Shown here: piece by piece, positions 33,704 to 46,864 of the stretch
Position numbering within the stretch: position 1 is the first letter of the stretch
Layout: the number at the start of each line of letters is the position of its first letter
NCBI GenBank assembly: GCA_963855995.1
Contig: OY979717.1
Span: 38,312,680-38,376,679 of the forward strand
Direction of reading: 5' to 3'
Origin: Muricea muricata
Lineage: Eukaryota; Cnidaria; Anthozoa; Malacalcyonacea; Plexauridae
Length of the DNA: 64,000 bases
Translations under genes and position numbers: made by a program
Notes under the pieces: model-generated
The model's database searches: none
What the model was told of the DNA's origin: nothing
What the model saw: the letters and a program-made list of their open reading frames with translations, nothing else

Positions 33704-35114
33704 CTAAATAATAAGACCAAATTCCCTTCGTAAAACATCTTTATGAATTTCAGTCAGGCGCATGCCAACTTCAGGTGGAATAACAATACTCTCACCCTTA
33801 AACGGGGGATTAGTCTTATCAATGCAAGACATTCTCAGGTGGTAGTGATTGTCGCCAGGCTTTCCCAGCTTCATAATTCCATCTACTGGGCTTTGGTATG
33901 AGCGCCATCCTTTTCTTGCCAAGCATACATCATACGGGGGTGGATATATACTACCTTCTTCAGTTCTCATTGGCATTTCCCTTGACATACAGAAATTCGT
34001 CTGCTTACCAATTTTAGAAAAAATCCAGTATTTTGAAAGGGACTTGATGATGTAGAAACGTGTTGATCATCAAATGGACTAGCGTAATTTGTGACAGTTA
34101 TTTTTTGACTATTAGATTGACTGTATCCCTTCTTTGTCTTTCCGCCTTTTTCCAGCTACTTTAGGTGTGTCACTCGATACCATGCCTGAAAAACTTACGA
34201 GTGTCCCTTTGTATGTCTTACGCCAATCAACAAAAGATGAAAGTAGATTAATGGTATGCACCACAGCAACAGTGTGTGAACATATGCAAGTAGACAGCCA
34301 CACCTTGCATCCATCATCGCACGTAAATCTTCCTGACTTTTCTTTTGTAACAAAATAAGGCTTTTTACCAGATTTACTTTCAACTAATTTTGAATCATCG
34401 CTTCCTGGTGGATTGACAATAGCAGACGACTTTGAAACAATGGCTTCTGCCTTGGACCATATACCATCTAGTGTTACTTTCGGAACACCTGATATTTTAA
34501 CATCTTGGTAACCAATGGCCAAAGGACAAGCCAAATTCTGTACAGCCTGTGATATACTTGATGCACTTGCTGTGCCATGTCCGACCATGTCCGATTGGAC
34601 ACGAGCATTTTGAACGGTTGCTTTTCTGAACTTTATAAGGTGCCCTTCTCCCTGATCTTTATCCTATCCGTGCCATTCCGCTGCATCAACCTAGAAAATC
34701 AATTTTATACCGTAAATTGAATGTAAGTGGTTTCTTAGACTCCTTTTGCTGAGGCTCTCTCTGCAAATGTTTCCACTGCTTTTCACTGCGCAGCAGATCA
34801 GACAGGGAACACAATCAACATTGCATTGGACTGTTATATCACTATTAACTTTTAGCCAATTATCAGATGACCGAGAAAAATAGCAAAAGATTATTCTTAG
34901 AGAATTTACAACAACATACAACCAAAGCTGTGCGGCATTTCGAATTACTACAAGCACTTATCATTATTAAATGAAGGGCAGAATGATTAAAGAGTTCAGT
35001 ATGAAATTGGTTTTAACGTTTACATAGAGTTGAAATTAAAGTTAAAGTATAAGCAAGGCCGGATTTTTGAGAAAATGTAAGGCGAGGTGGGGAGATTTTT
35101 AGGAGAGGTGCTAC

Positions 35115-35144
35115 TATGATCTCTCCCAGTCAGGAGAGATCATA
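35115..35144. repeat. 12-bp perfect stem hairpin
   Basis: tatgatctctcc and ggagagatcata are separated by six bases (cagtca). It lies in a G-rich intron stretch with repeats of aggagaggtgc. Confidence 0.8.
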
Positions 35145-35890
35145 ATAACTTTTACATAATTATATCTACATTTTATAGTTTTTCATCAAGTTTATATAAT
35201 TGTCTTTTAAAATTTCTTTCGTTAGTAATGTTATTAGGGGAGGTGCAAAAGTTCTTAGGAGAGGTGCTGAAAATTTCAGGAGAGGTGCAAAGTCATCCCA
35301 GGGGAGCACCTCCCCCCAAAATCTAGCGTTGAGTATAATTTGCTCCATGCAAAGTTTTGGTTAAGAATATTATTTATTCTTGCTTACCTCTAAATATTTG
35401 AATTCTTAGCTAGATAGAACTCTCCAGCACCATAAACAGCCCGTTCAGCTTCAGCAAGTTTTGGCTGTGTAAAGGATCTCAGTTCAGCGATGAAGTCTGG
35501 TATACTGTTCTTCGAAAAATCCACCCAGTCTTTGAGAACAAAGTTCGCACTTTCATTGGCGTTGTCAGTGTAATTCTTTGGAGGAGATTCCAACTGTGCT
35601 GCTTCGTGTACAGGTGCAATCATGCTTTTCTTGAATACTTCAGCTTTTTGTCGCAGAAACTAAGCATGAAAACCAGGAGCAATACAATTCCATTTCTCTT
35701 CTAACTGGGCTAGCCACCTGTCAAACTGACTGTAGTCAACAGAATCTACTAATCCTAGTATCTACAAAAAAAATAGAATTCGCGTGAATTATATCGTGTG
35801 TAAATATTCTTACGTCATGGCCAGAAATGTGAGACAGTCACATTATTATTCATTTATTCCCAGGCACTTTTTGAATAGGTTATAGATCAA

Positions 35891-36469
35891 TATGGTGCCA
35901 TGATTTTACTATAAAACGCCTTTTACGCGACCAAATATTCTTTGACAAATTTCATATGTCAAATGTTTTTTGACCGTGTAAATAAAAAATTTTCGACAAA
36001 TTTGTCAAAAATTCCTAATTTACACCATCAAAAAACATTTGACACATGAATTTTGTCAAAGAATATTTGTTCATGTAAAAAGGGCTTAATTTGTATTACA
36101 AATAAATTAAAAGTTAAAATGCCGGCGAATACAAGCTTCATTTCCGATGTCCACAAATCTTCTTGTGTAGAAAAATAGTTTGCGTCACTTTTAATTTTGA
36201 GATTAGTAATTGTTTATTGGCTTCAAACGCAATTTTATCACGACTGCAATTAATATAAGACTTCTATATGGCAAAAAGATGTGGAATAAAATTGCATCTG
36301 GAACCAATTAACATTTACTAATCTTGGTAAGTAAAATATCAGGTGATGCAAAACTGATTTTTCTGTACGATAAGACTTTTGTGTACATCGGAAATGAAGT
36401 TTGCATAGGCCGATATTTTAACTTCTCATTTCTCTGTAATACAAATTATAGTAAAATCACGCCACCATA
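35891..36469. mobile_element. MITE with long inverted repeats, intron of the SWIM transposase gene
   Basis: tatggtgccatgattttact at 35891 pairs with the complement of 36450-36469. After the internal insertion is removed, the arms continue through ttgtattaca, agttaaaat and cttcatttccgatgt (36135-36160 against 36380-36400). The flanking bases allow a TA duplication. No coding capacity. Confidence 0.7.
35915..36086. mobile_element. 172-bp MITE nested in the left arm of the previous one (TSD TAA)
   Basis: Inverted ends (aacgccttttac... and ...gtaaaaagggct, then accaaatattctttgacaaa on both sides) are flanked by TAA at 35912-35914 and 36087-36089. Its removal restores actataatttgtattac, matching the intact right arm of the host MITE. 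A TAA target fits PIF/Harbinger-type elements. Confidence 0.75.
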
Positions 36470-36934
36470 TTTATAATTATAGCTGTACAGTGTAAAGCCA
36501 ATCTATAATATCCAGATTATAAATTAAAGTTAATGGAGAAATGCTGTTAACATTGTTCAAAGTTCTTACATTTGTTGGAGATTGTCAAAGTGCGCGGCAT
36601 TTCATGTCGTGCGCAATTGTCAGTCATTAACCTAATGCATCAGCGATCACGCGCTGTGCACGATGCAAACATGTGCGCATCATGTCAAATGTAATCCAAC
36701 AAGTAATAGACAGACAATATTGCCTTTGTTGACATTGATCAACCAATAGCAATAGTTTCCGTAGGATATAAACTGATGAGGCACATTTATTAGGTATCAA
36801 TTTGTTCTAAACTTGAGAGAGATACGATAGGGAGCACGAAATTGTTTCCCCACCCACCCACCTCATCAGGGCTAACAACGGACAGGAACAATCTGAAAAT
36901 GGACATGGGAATATGCACACAGACATCGCATTAT

Positions 36935-37416
36935 TTATTGTAAATATAATCCATGCAAGTTCCAGGAAGTGTCCAAGGGGATTGTAACCTCTTGGACAGG
37001 TTAATGTTATGGAGGATTGTAACCCCTCTAACATTGCCTGACGGGGATTCTAACCCCAAGGGCTCCAGTCACCTAGCGGGCATATATACAATTAACAACA
37101 GAGAGGAACAATTGGAAATGGGCATTGGAAGATGCACACTACCTGGGATTATGAGAGATTTGTTATTTGGATTTGGTTTTACTTCAGTATGAATAAAATT
37201 TTGGTCTTGGGGTTGAAGTGCTCCTAATGATCACTTTCTGGCCATAGACTCACATTATTTATTGTAAATATATATTCCATGCAAGTTCTAAGAACTGTCC
37301 AAGGGGATTGTAACCCCTTGGATAGGTTAATGTTATGGGGGATTGTAACCCCTCTAACATTGCCTGACTGGGATTGTAACCCCAAGGCATCCAGTCGCCT
37401 AGCGGGCATATATACA
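36935..37416 (+). repeat. Direct duplication, period ~321 bp
   Basis: ttatttattgtaaatata...gcgggcatatataca is present at 36935-37092 and again at 37256-37412 with about 90 percent identity by eye. Inside each copy ggattgtaacccc or ggattctaacccc recurs three times next to inverted pieces. Confidence 0.8.
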
Positions 37417-40224
37417 CCCCGCTAGGTTATACAAGCTTGCATATTTATGAGTCTATGATAACACTAACAATGCTGTGTAATTAATTTTTTACTACCGGAG
37501 TACTTCACCCTCAACGACCCATCTCCCCCACACAATTACTTGTTTGTCTGTTTTGTTGTCATACACTTCAAATGCCATCGTGCTCCCAAAGAATCTGGGT
37601 TTTCAAGCAACAAATCATCAAATTTTTACTGCTGATTTTTGCATTAAATATTCCCAAGTAATGCTCGACTTCATAGTCAAGTAAAAAGCTACAAAATTGG
37701 CCGCCTCAGAGTGATAACTTGTACATATTCATTAAAATTCTCCCAGCATGTTCTTAGATATGAGTAATTAGTGTGAACAGAAGACACATGCTGAAGAAAT
37801 AATTAATCAACATAATGAATATCGGACTAAAAACTGCCATCTTGATTTTAGTTTAAAAACTCTATAAATGTCTCTGTTTTTTAAATATTTGACCAACAAT
37901 GGTGATTATTGACTCTTCTAACCGAAAGCCACCAGTGTAAGTGCAAACATATTTTTTAAAAAAATTAATTATAGCCACTATGAACCAAGTAAGCCATTTC
38001 TATGGAGAGGGGGGGGGCTATTTTTTGGCTTATTGCATCCCTACAAAGCTGCAACGATTTCTTACCATTGTATCACCTATAACATGACCAAATATGTCAT
38101 GGATTATTGCAGACTTAACCTCTCCTTTAGTACCCAGTTTGTTTTGCAGGTGGTTTTCGATGCTGTTTTTTATATGAATAAAACATCTTAAGCCAATAGC
38201 ATCTGGAAACGCTGCAATCAGTGCATTTAACAGCGACACTTCTCCATCTGACCCATAAGCTTTCAGGTGCTGCAGAGCATTCTTCTTGCCACGCAAACAA
38301 GATAGGAAAGAGTAATATGTCTGGGTTTCCTGTTGCATATGGATAAAGCAAGGCCCAATGAAAACAGGGTGGTCATTGGTGGTCTTTTTCCGTAACATTA
38401 AATGTTGGTAAGTTGTCACTGTAACAAAAAACGAGCCTAAACTGAATGTTGGATCGATACCTAGAACAGAAAACTGCTTGGGATCACAACAAAACCGAAC
38501 CAAATCATCAAGTTGTTCAAAGCTTACGACTACTTCTGGTGTCTTCCCAAACTTGACTTCTTGAATAAAGCCCTCTTCTCCAGCATAGTCATCTTTCAAC
38601 TGTGTTAACAACTGAAATATTTTATCCTTTTTACCAGAAACGTTTTTTGTAGTAGACCGAGCATTATACATTTGTTTTGGGTCTTGTGGTTCAGAAGATG
38701 AATTATCACTTTCTAGCAATCCTCCACACGACTTAAACGTTTCACCGTAAAGTTTTTTGGGTTTTTTATCATGACAGACTTCTTTTATTCTTTGCAATGT
38801 GGTTGGTTCTGTTCTTATATATGGTCTTTTAGACGTTCCTCATGCATTTCCGTGCGAGGCTGGAACAATATCTTGCTCTGGGCAATTTTTAAAGAAATAA
38901 TGCAATATGGCAAAAGAAAGGATCTCTCCTGTGGACATGTTTTTCAATGTAGCAATGACACACTTGAATTCAACATCCTTTTTCTCTCTTGGTGGCTTTA
39001 TGAGTACCATACTGACGAAACAATGTGTATGTGTCACTTTCAGCTGTGTCAGTTTTCATTATGGAGAGAATGCTGCTGGTATCACTTCGTTCAACTTGGT
39101 ACATTCTTCTTGGTGAAGATATGCTCCATGCACCATTGTCATCAGCTGTCAGGTTTTTCAGGGGGAACACTATTCAAATCAGCAATGAATAGGGCATTAT
39201 GGTGAACAGCTACAGGACGGCTTTTGCATATGATTGCAGGATGCTTAGCTGAACCATGCAGAATGAGTTTGATAAGTTCTTCAGAAGGAAGTCCCTCACT
39301 ATTGCGGCTCCAAACCGGCCATTTGGGGTTATTAAAGTAGAAATCATCTACATTCTTATCAGATCCCTGACCAGATTCAGAGTCAGACAATCTAGAGAAT
39401 ATGTCATCATCACTCTCTGTCTTGCAACTTACAGAACACAATGTCTTACACTCTAATTCAACAGGACTTGCTGTAAGATTAATGACCTCTGGTGTCAATA
39501 AACCATCACATTTTCCCTGAAATATATTTAAAATAGGCATGCATTAGCATGTATTGAAATCGATTGGCAAAACATGAATGAATAGTATTCATCCCACAAA
39601 AATTATCACCTTACTCACACTATGCATAAATTATTTTAAATATAAGCTGTAATAAAATATAGCAATATGTCACTCAACAAAAAAATAGAAATACCCCCAT
39701 CCTGTCAAATAAGCCATTGCAATATGCTAATTTCTTCAATCCGTAAACTGCAGACTCACCTCAACACACTCTACATTGCCAGATGACAGTTGAACAACTA
39801 CATGTACAAAAATATTTTATTTGCAGTGGTGATGCAAAAGGACAGCAAGGTGAGAGAGTCTCTCCCCGCCCCCCTCGATATCTCTTTCAATTTTCGTCAC
39901 CCCCTAGATGGTTTAGTCTGTTTTTTTATGTGATCGCATTTTACAGGTCACAGGGTGTGGGCATTACAAACCTTGCCTCAATCTCCACTTGCCACTCGCT
40001 AATTTTTTTGACAGAACTATAAATAGTAGCAAGTACTTCTGAATCATTAAATTTGAGGACAGAGACATAGTTTGGAAAGAGCAGAAAGTCAAAGTCCTCA
40101 CCTTCCTGTCACAAGATAATTTTTTACACATGTGATGTGCTATACTACACACATACACTCAAAGTAAAATCTATTTAAATGCAAGACATATAGTATTCAT
40201 TGCCATTCAGGCAATCATGGGTGG

Positions 40225-40440
40225 ATTTCCTGGGGGGGAGGGGTTAGGGGGGGGAGGTTATCCCCCCCTTAAATTTTTCTTAACCCCCTTCAGAAAGTAT
40301 TTAACCCCTCTAGAATTTTGCTCCACCCCCTAGCACACTTTGGTTTGCCATTTCATGCCCCTTCCGAAGCATCAAGAGTGGCATATTGCATATGACTTGC
40401 ACCCCACCTAAAATTTTTCCACCCCTCCTGTGGAAAAATG
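40225..40440. repeat. G-run/C-run inverted stretch
   Basis: Runs such as tgggggggaggggttagggg (40230s) are followed by tatccccccc and several accccc segments. It lies in intron 1 of the SWIM transposase gene. Confidence 0.5.
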
Positions 40441-40999
40441 AAAATCAGTCCTTGCAGACAATTAGGCTGCAGGATGTAATGACATAATCCTGGGTGGCAA
40501 AGAATAAAATTTCAATGTGCAGGTGTGCAATTCTATCTGAAATTTGTGTAAGCTTACCATACTTAATACTAACTTTAGTGTGAACTATATTGTTTAATTT
40601 TCCAACAATATCGAACAAATACTTGTGGTGAAGGTATAAATCTAGTTACTCAAGTGTGCAAGTAGTGACCAAAAAATATTGTATGTGCACTTGCCATGAT
40701 CTACGCTTGCCATAATCTGCTGAAACTTTGCAGTCCATTTGCTCGATAACAATTCAATTGAGAGGATTATTTTAATCCTTAAAATATCAACACAAATGTA
40801 AGCCATCTTATTTGGTAAGATCAAAAGTACATGAATAAAAGCAACAGCAATGAAACTGAGCGGCAACTTTTCACAAAGTATTTCAAGTGTTATGAATAAT
40901 TTAAGAATTAGAAATTTGCAAAAGAACACTTACCTTCCATGCTGCCAAAACGGAAAGGTCAGGTCGGTGACACGCCAAAAACATCGCGACAACAAAATA

Positions 41000-43000
41000 G
41001 AATTCCTTTGATCGTCCAAAAAACCTTAAAAATTCCTTAGATTTCCTTAAAACTTCTTAAACCGATCTAACATCAAGCACTTCTTGTTATAAATTTGATT
41101 TCTATAACTAGAGAGATGCTAAGCATCATGGGGCGAGTCCGAGCGGGATATAGCGGTTCTTGATCCGGCTTAGTGACAGCATATTCAGCAAAAACATGTC
41201 GATTTCAAAATGCTCTAGAAAGTGAATGTGAATGAAAATGCCATTCGTGAAAAATATTGTCTTGGTGTTAACAGTTGAAAACCGAGACTTTTAAAAATGG
41301 TGGATACGGCAGCTGCACCGATTGCTACTCTTTTGCAAGTCTTAAGTCAGTTGCTATAGACACGCAAAAAGCACGCTATACAATTTTTTACCTGTAGATC
41401 CGCTTTCCGTGTCCTACAGGCCTGTAGGGTTGGTTTTGACAGGTGAAACGTGACGAATCCGCGACAAATTGTAAAGAATTCGCTTTAAAATCACTGTAGC
41501 TTCTTCAATATTTAATATTTTTTGCTCAAAAGCGGCAGATATGTTAAGGAAACGATAGCGATTCATTCGGTGGTATTTTGAGGAAACACAATGCAGGATA
41601 GCAAAGACCTTCGAGGTGAAATGTCAAAATAATTTGTGTATTAAAATTAATATTTCGAATGTCAACATAGTAAACGCATTGTATTTTAGATTTCGCTGTA
41701 TTTTTTTTGCTTTTTAATTTTTTCCAACGAAACTTGGCTTAAGAAAAGAAAACAGTAACGGTGTTTTTGGTGGCATTTTCAGAAATATATGTATTTTCTC
41801 GGCTAAGATATCGCTGTATATTGGACCCGCCACTAGGCCCGATAGGCAGAAATGCAGTCTTAAACAGGCCTAAATTCATCGAACTCATTTATTGTATTTC
41901 TTTGATCAGCTAGCAACTTACGTCTTGCGAAGGGTGAAGCAATGCAAGATGACGCTAAAGTTTATTTCGTAGTTCACGGCAAGCTGACAACCACTGCTGA
42001 CAACAATCTGGGAGAAGTTCGGATGGCAAAATTACTCGATAGGATTTTAATCACTGTAGCAAAGTGCCATGTATGTATGCACCATAATGCATTGCGCTTC
42101 AGCATGGTAAGCCACCAAACAGTGGGGCTCGCTCAGGCTCGCCCCAATAACGAATTGACGAAATCTATTTTTGGCTATTTTTAAGTTTCAAAGTTTTTAA
42201 TAAATATGGGTAACATGGGTATAATTATGCTCAGCTATCTATGCATGTACTCAACAGTTTATGGGCACTAGTGAACAGCTAGATCTGGGTAAAAAATTTC
42301 TAAATGACATTAGCCATGCTCTGCTGTAACTTTTAGGGCTCGTTCAGTTACTTGTTCTGCTGTTTGCTATTTCATTTCATTGTTTCGTTTTGCTGATTCG
42401 TTGTTTAGCAATGCCTGGAAAAAAGTGGTAAAAACAATTTTGTGAAACAGTTTGATTGAAGATGTACATTTTTTTGTATGTTTAACTTGATGCAAATTGT
42501 TTTCTTTCAAGTTGAGTTTACAATTTATTATATACAAATTGTTGAGTAAAACCAAACAAAGGTTCTTTTAAGGCCAAGACAACTGATCGAAAAGCATAGG
42601 CATATGTGTAAATTTTATTCTGTTGGTATGATGGTATCATTGTATCTGAGTACTAAATATTAAAGTATTCATGGGTCACTAAGTCAGATTTTATGTTGTT
42701 CAAGTTTGCCAGCCATGCAAAATATAAAACTTTACATAAGTCTTTTTATATCTTTCATCCTGTTTCCCGCTGTTGACTACAGAGGCCATCATATTCGCAG
42801 GCGGTTTAATTTTCTTGACCATAAATTCACAAATAATTTCAAACGACGTTATGAATTTTTTTTACACGATGTAGAATTAAAAAAATTTCAATTGCTAAAT
42901 CAGGGGGGGAATTTCGTGTCGCCCACAAGTAAATGAGCCCTGATCAGTGGTAATCGCATTAACGGCGTACCCCAGCTGTACCCCAGTGACATCAAATCCG
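41000..43000. other. No supported gene
   Basis: Upstream flank of the SWIM transposase gene. It includes the inverted partner (42305-42425) of the repeat at 25.06-25.19 kb. The plus frames 41942-42184 and 42706-42936 show no motif. Confidence 0.3.
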
Positions 43001-44445
43001 CCATGTTTTCGAGGACACTTTGAAGTCGAGAGCCCGATCTCCAGACATATAGAATAGCTCAGTGCTTCAGACACAACACAAGAAAACAAAGCAGATTGTT
43101 CCATTACAAGTTTAGTTGCTCCTGGTTTACCAATTGCACCAGTAAAAATATATACTGATGAAACTTAAAATTTACTCTACGCTACAGAAAATCTTTGTGC
43201 ATATATACACAACATCAGCAAGCAAAGCATAGTGCTCCATTAAATGTTTCGTTACTGCAAGTTTAGCAATTCTACCAACCTCGGACCAGATGCTTCAATT
43301 ACTAAATTATAAATATATATAGTTCTGAAATTAAAAAATGAATTTATGCTATGAAAAATCTGTGTGCATTCAGAGGCAACATGAGAAAACCAACCAGATT
43401 GTTCAATTACAAGTTTAGGTGCCCCTGGTTCACCAATTGTACCACTCAAAATATACTCATATAACATTTAAAATTTGCTTGATGCAATGGTCAGTCTGTG
43501 TGCATTCACACGCAACATCAGCACTTGGACCAGATCCATTACTAAATTTACCCATTGCGCCCGTAAATATATATAGTCATTAAATTTAGAAATTACTGTA
43601 CCCAATGGAAAATCAGTCTGCATTCGGACGCAACATGAGGAACTGGAGCAGATTGTTTCATTGCAAGTGTATAGTTGCTCCAGGTTTACAAATTGTGCCA
43701 GTAAAATATATAGTGTCCTACCAACCTACCAACAAATATATGACTAATCTCCTACCAATCCTACCAACAAATATATGACTAATGAAATTTCAAAATTACT
43801 TTGTGCAATGAAAAATCTTCATTCAGATGAAACACCAGGGCAGAAAACAGATTTTGTTTGATTACAAGTTTAGTTGCTCCTGGTTTACCCAATTGTACCA
43901 GTAAAAATATATACTAATGAAATTTAGAATTTTCTTTTTGCAATTGAAAATCTTTGTCCATATCGACACAACATCAGCCACTCAGACCAGATCCTTACAT
44001 AGCTAAATTTGCCAGTTGTGCCAGTAAATATAATATAGTCAGGAAATTTAAAAATTACTTTATGCAATGGAAAATCTGTGTGCCTTCAGACACAACATGA
44101 GAAAACAAAGCAGATTGCCTCACCACAAGTGTAGTTGCTCCTGCTTTACCAATTGCACCAGTAAAAATATATACTGATGAAATTTAAAATTTAGTCTATG
44201 CAATGGAAAATCTTTGTTCATATATACACAACATCAGCAAGCAAAGCATAGTGTTCCATTACTGGCTTAGTTTAGAGGTTTTGTTGCAAGTTTAGCAATT
44301 CTACCAACCTCGGACCAGATGCTTCAACTACTAAATTACAAATATATATAGTTTTAAATTAAAAAATGAATTTACGCTATGGAAAATCTGTGTGCATTCA
44401 GAGGCAACATGAGAAAACGGACCAGATTGTTCAATTACAAGTTTA
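43000..44445. repeat. Satellite array with inverted-repeat left end (copy 2)
   Basis: The left terminal block (43000-43070: ccgccatgttttcgagg, agagcccgatctccagacat) is the complement of 4286-4350. The rest is repeats of a diverged unit containing agattgtt(c)(c)attacaagtt, gctcctggtttaccaattg, agtaaaaatatatact and aaaatctttgtgcat. agattgtt-like starts fall at about 43093, 43396, 43650, 43848, 44113 and 44423. 43093-43400 and 44113-44430 are nearly the same, giving a ~1-kb higher-order period. Confidence 0.75.
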
Positions 44446-46864
44446 CACAGGACAAAATTAAATATCTAAGTGACCCAAAAGCATCATTAAAGTATCATTT
44501 ATTGGAACATTCAAGGTGGCTTTTAGTGAATAATTAAAGTTATAGATATGTAGATTTAAGTGCTTACTGAAAGCAAACTATTGATGCATTTCTGGCATTC
44601 CTTAAATATTCCCTGAAGTTTATGAAAATAGCATTTCCCGATACTTTTTAAATCGGCCTTAAATGTTAGGAAATGGAAATTTAAGGTCCATTAGAGGTAA
44701 CCTAAATAACCATTAGATAAATACCAAGTCTTTAAGTAGACTTTAAGGTTGCATATTTTTAAGTGAAATCTTGGCTTTCCGGTAGAAGTAATGTAACTTT
44801 AAGGTATTTTTAAATTTCATAAGAACCATAGCTTTTAAATTTGACAACTGCAGTTAAAGGTCTGAAAGCCTATTAAGGCTTAAGTTTTCCAAATTATACG
44901 GTGCCATTGTAGCATTTTCGTGGTAGGGTTGTCGTTAAACGTGACACAATATTGTATATATTAACTTGTAAACATGCGACATGCATGTTTTACAACGCTT
45001 AGAAAGAGATAATGAAGCAAAATCACCAGTTTAAAGCAATAAACTATATTTTTACATTGAAATCAATACATAAGAATACGAGCATTTAAATGAGGCAAAT
45101 CAAGAATAAGCCATGGGTAACGTGAAACTTGTTTTACGCAACATAAGATGCAAAGGCATTCATGTTGAAAAACTCGACACTATTGATGACACTCGAACTT
45201 GAAAAACTATTAATGCGAGGTGTCATCTATGAACGAATACAGTTTTGCGTGTTCAGCAAAATAAGGATTTTGTTGAACATGCATATAGAAAGATCCTTAT
45301 ATTGAAAAAGACCTGACAATTATTTTGCCCCATTTAAATACAATCATGTAATACATAAAGGAACTGTATTTGAATAGTAAATAGTAGCCCACTTGTGATG
45401 TACGCTATATAATGGACAACTTACATTACATCGACTAAATTTTGATCCAAAGTTTGTAGTTATCCTAGACACTCTTTAGTCTGCCTGTGTGGCAGATTTT
45501 GTACCCCTTGATTGATCAAAATTCAGTGTGTATTAATGTAAATTGGCCATTCATTACTAACTCTATTCAATTACAAAATGTCCGCCATATATATACAAAT
45601 ACAGTAATAGTTCATGTGTAACCATGTCCTCTTGAAAGTTATTCTTTGTTTGAAGATTGCCCATTCAGGGAGACCTCTTCAGGACTAAGCAATCGTGCAG
45701 ATTTTTCTGGGTGTTCCACTCTTCAGAAAAATTTATCTTGTGTCCTTTTCGTTGGTCATTCCTTTGAGGCCTTGTCTAACCTTTGTTTAATCCTTCATAG
45801 TTTCCCAATTTCCTATGGTAATTGCTTCACTTTACATGCCTATTTTCATCTTCTTCAATGTCTTACTCTTATGGTTAAAACTGTAAAAAATGTCATAAAT
45901 TTGAGAATTCAATACGACGGCAGCAAACGCTGTAGAATATACCATCAGATCTAACAGGCAAGTGGTACAATTTACTCTCTTGGTACAATCTTCACATTAT
46001 CAAACATAACTTTGTAATTTTAGAGGAGTACTTTGTTAGTTTCCAGGCTTGGCATAAAATGTAGTGAAAAATGTGCGCAGGTTTTTTCAGGCCCTGGGAA
46101 CAAAATTGATTTTTGAAATTTGTGCCAATTAATAATGATTGAGGGTGCCTGTGAATTTTCTGCATGCAAACAAGTATTAGTGGGATCAATAGAGGGGATT
46201 TACGGGATCAGAATGATACCAAATTTGCTTATGTTGCTTCTAATCCCTTCTCAAACTAACGCATTCTTTCTCAAGCATTTCTGGCATTATGGCGCCTTGT
46301 TTATTTTGAGAAAAATTTGAGGATTTTTGGCTAGTTATAACTTTTTTGTTTTTCATTATTATGAGGTGATTTCATATTTAAAAGAAAGCTGTGATTATAA
46401 CTTGAATTTGTATCTTTGTATTTTTTTCGATTACCATTGTATCACGGTAAAATAAGCAGTTGGATTTGGGGAGGGGGAAATGCGTATTCTCACAAAGTCG
46501 GAGTTTAATATGAAACAATATTCGATGTACTTCGTCACCACCAGTGAGGGAGAAACTTGCGAAAAGTAAGCCAAGTCAAGACAAATGGACATATTTACAA
46601 AAAGGTGTGTATCTCAATTGTATTTTGCTATTTATTTTGGTAAAATAACTGAATTTGTTTATGATTTTAAGTACATGATTGTATAATCGACATCATATCA
46701 TTTTATATGTGCATCAATACAATCTTGGAACAAAGATTACATACTCACAAAGCTTTTCATAAATAGGCGCATGTATTTGTATACCAAAATTCTGCAATAA
46801 CATTAGAATATTGTTTCATGCATCTCGAGTACACCTACTTATTTCTATATTGTGTTGTAGAATT
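44446..46864. other. No supported feature
   Basis: AT-rich DNA. The frame at 45646-45954 is cysteine-rich but has no family pattern I recognise. Confidence 0.3.

Larger units (their letters stand above)
33704..40940 (-). pseudogene. Five-exon SWIM-zinc-finger DDE transposase gene (MULE-like)
   Basis: Exons on the minus strand are 40940-40934 (ATGGAAG, then GTAAGT), 39797-39760, 39516-38066, 35761-35388 and 34690-33704. Splice phases agree throughout (M-E-V-V-Q-L-S-S-G-N and so on). Exon 3 has D-D-N-G-A-W, H-G-N-A, L-G-I-D-P-T-F-S-L-G-S-F (first Asp) and Y-G-S-D-G-E (second acidic site). Exon 4 has S-P-P-K-N-Y-T-D-N-A-N-E-S. Exon 5 has a SWIM-type cysteine/histidine set (C-D-D-G-C, C-I-C-S-H) and ends D-V-L-R-R-E-F-G-L-I-I. 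A catalytic Asp/Glu core with a C-terminal SWIM finger recalls Mutator-like transposases; the exact superfamily is uncertain. Frameshifts near 39160 and 38985 and stops at the 4/5 junction and near 34670 mean it is inactive. Confidence 0.75.

Noticed and set aside
38771-39205. 144-codon plus-strand frame rich in Cys and Trp
   Set aside because: Antisense of exon 3 of the SWIM transposase gene.
41942-42184. Plus-strand frame M-Q-D-D-A-K-V-Y-F
   Set aside because: Single 80-codon frame without motif, splice sites or partner exons.
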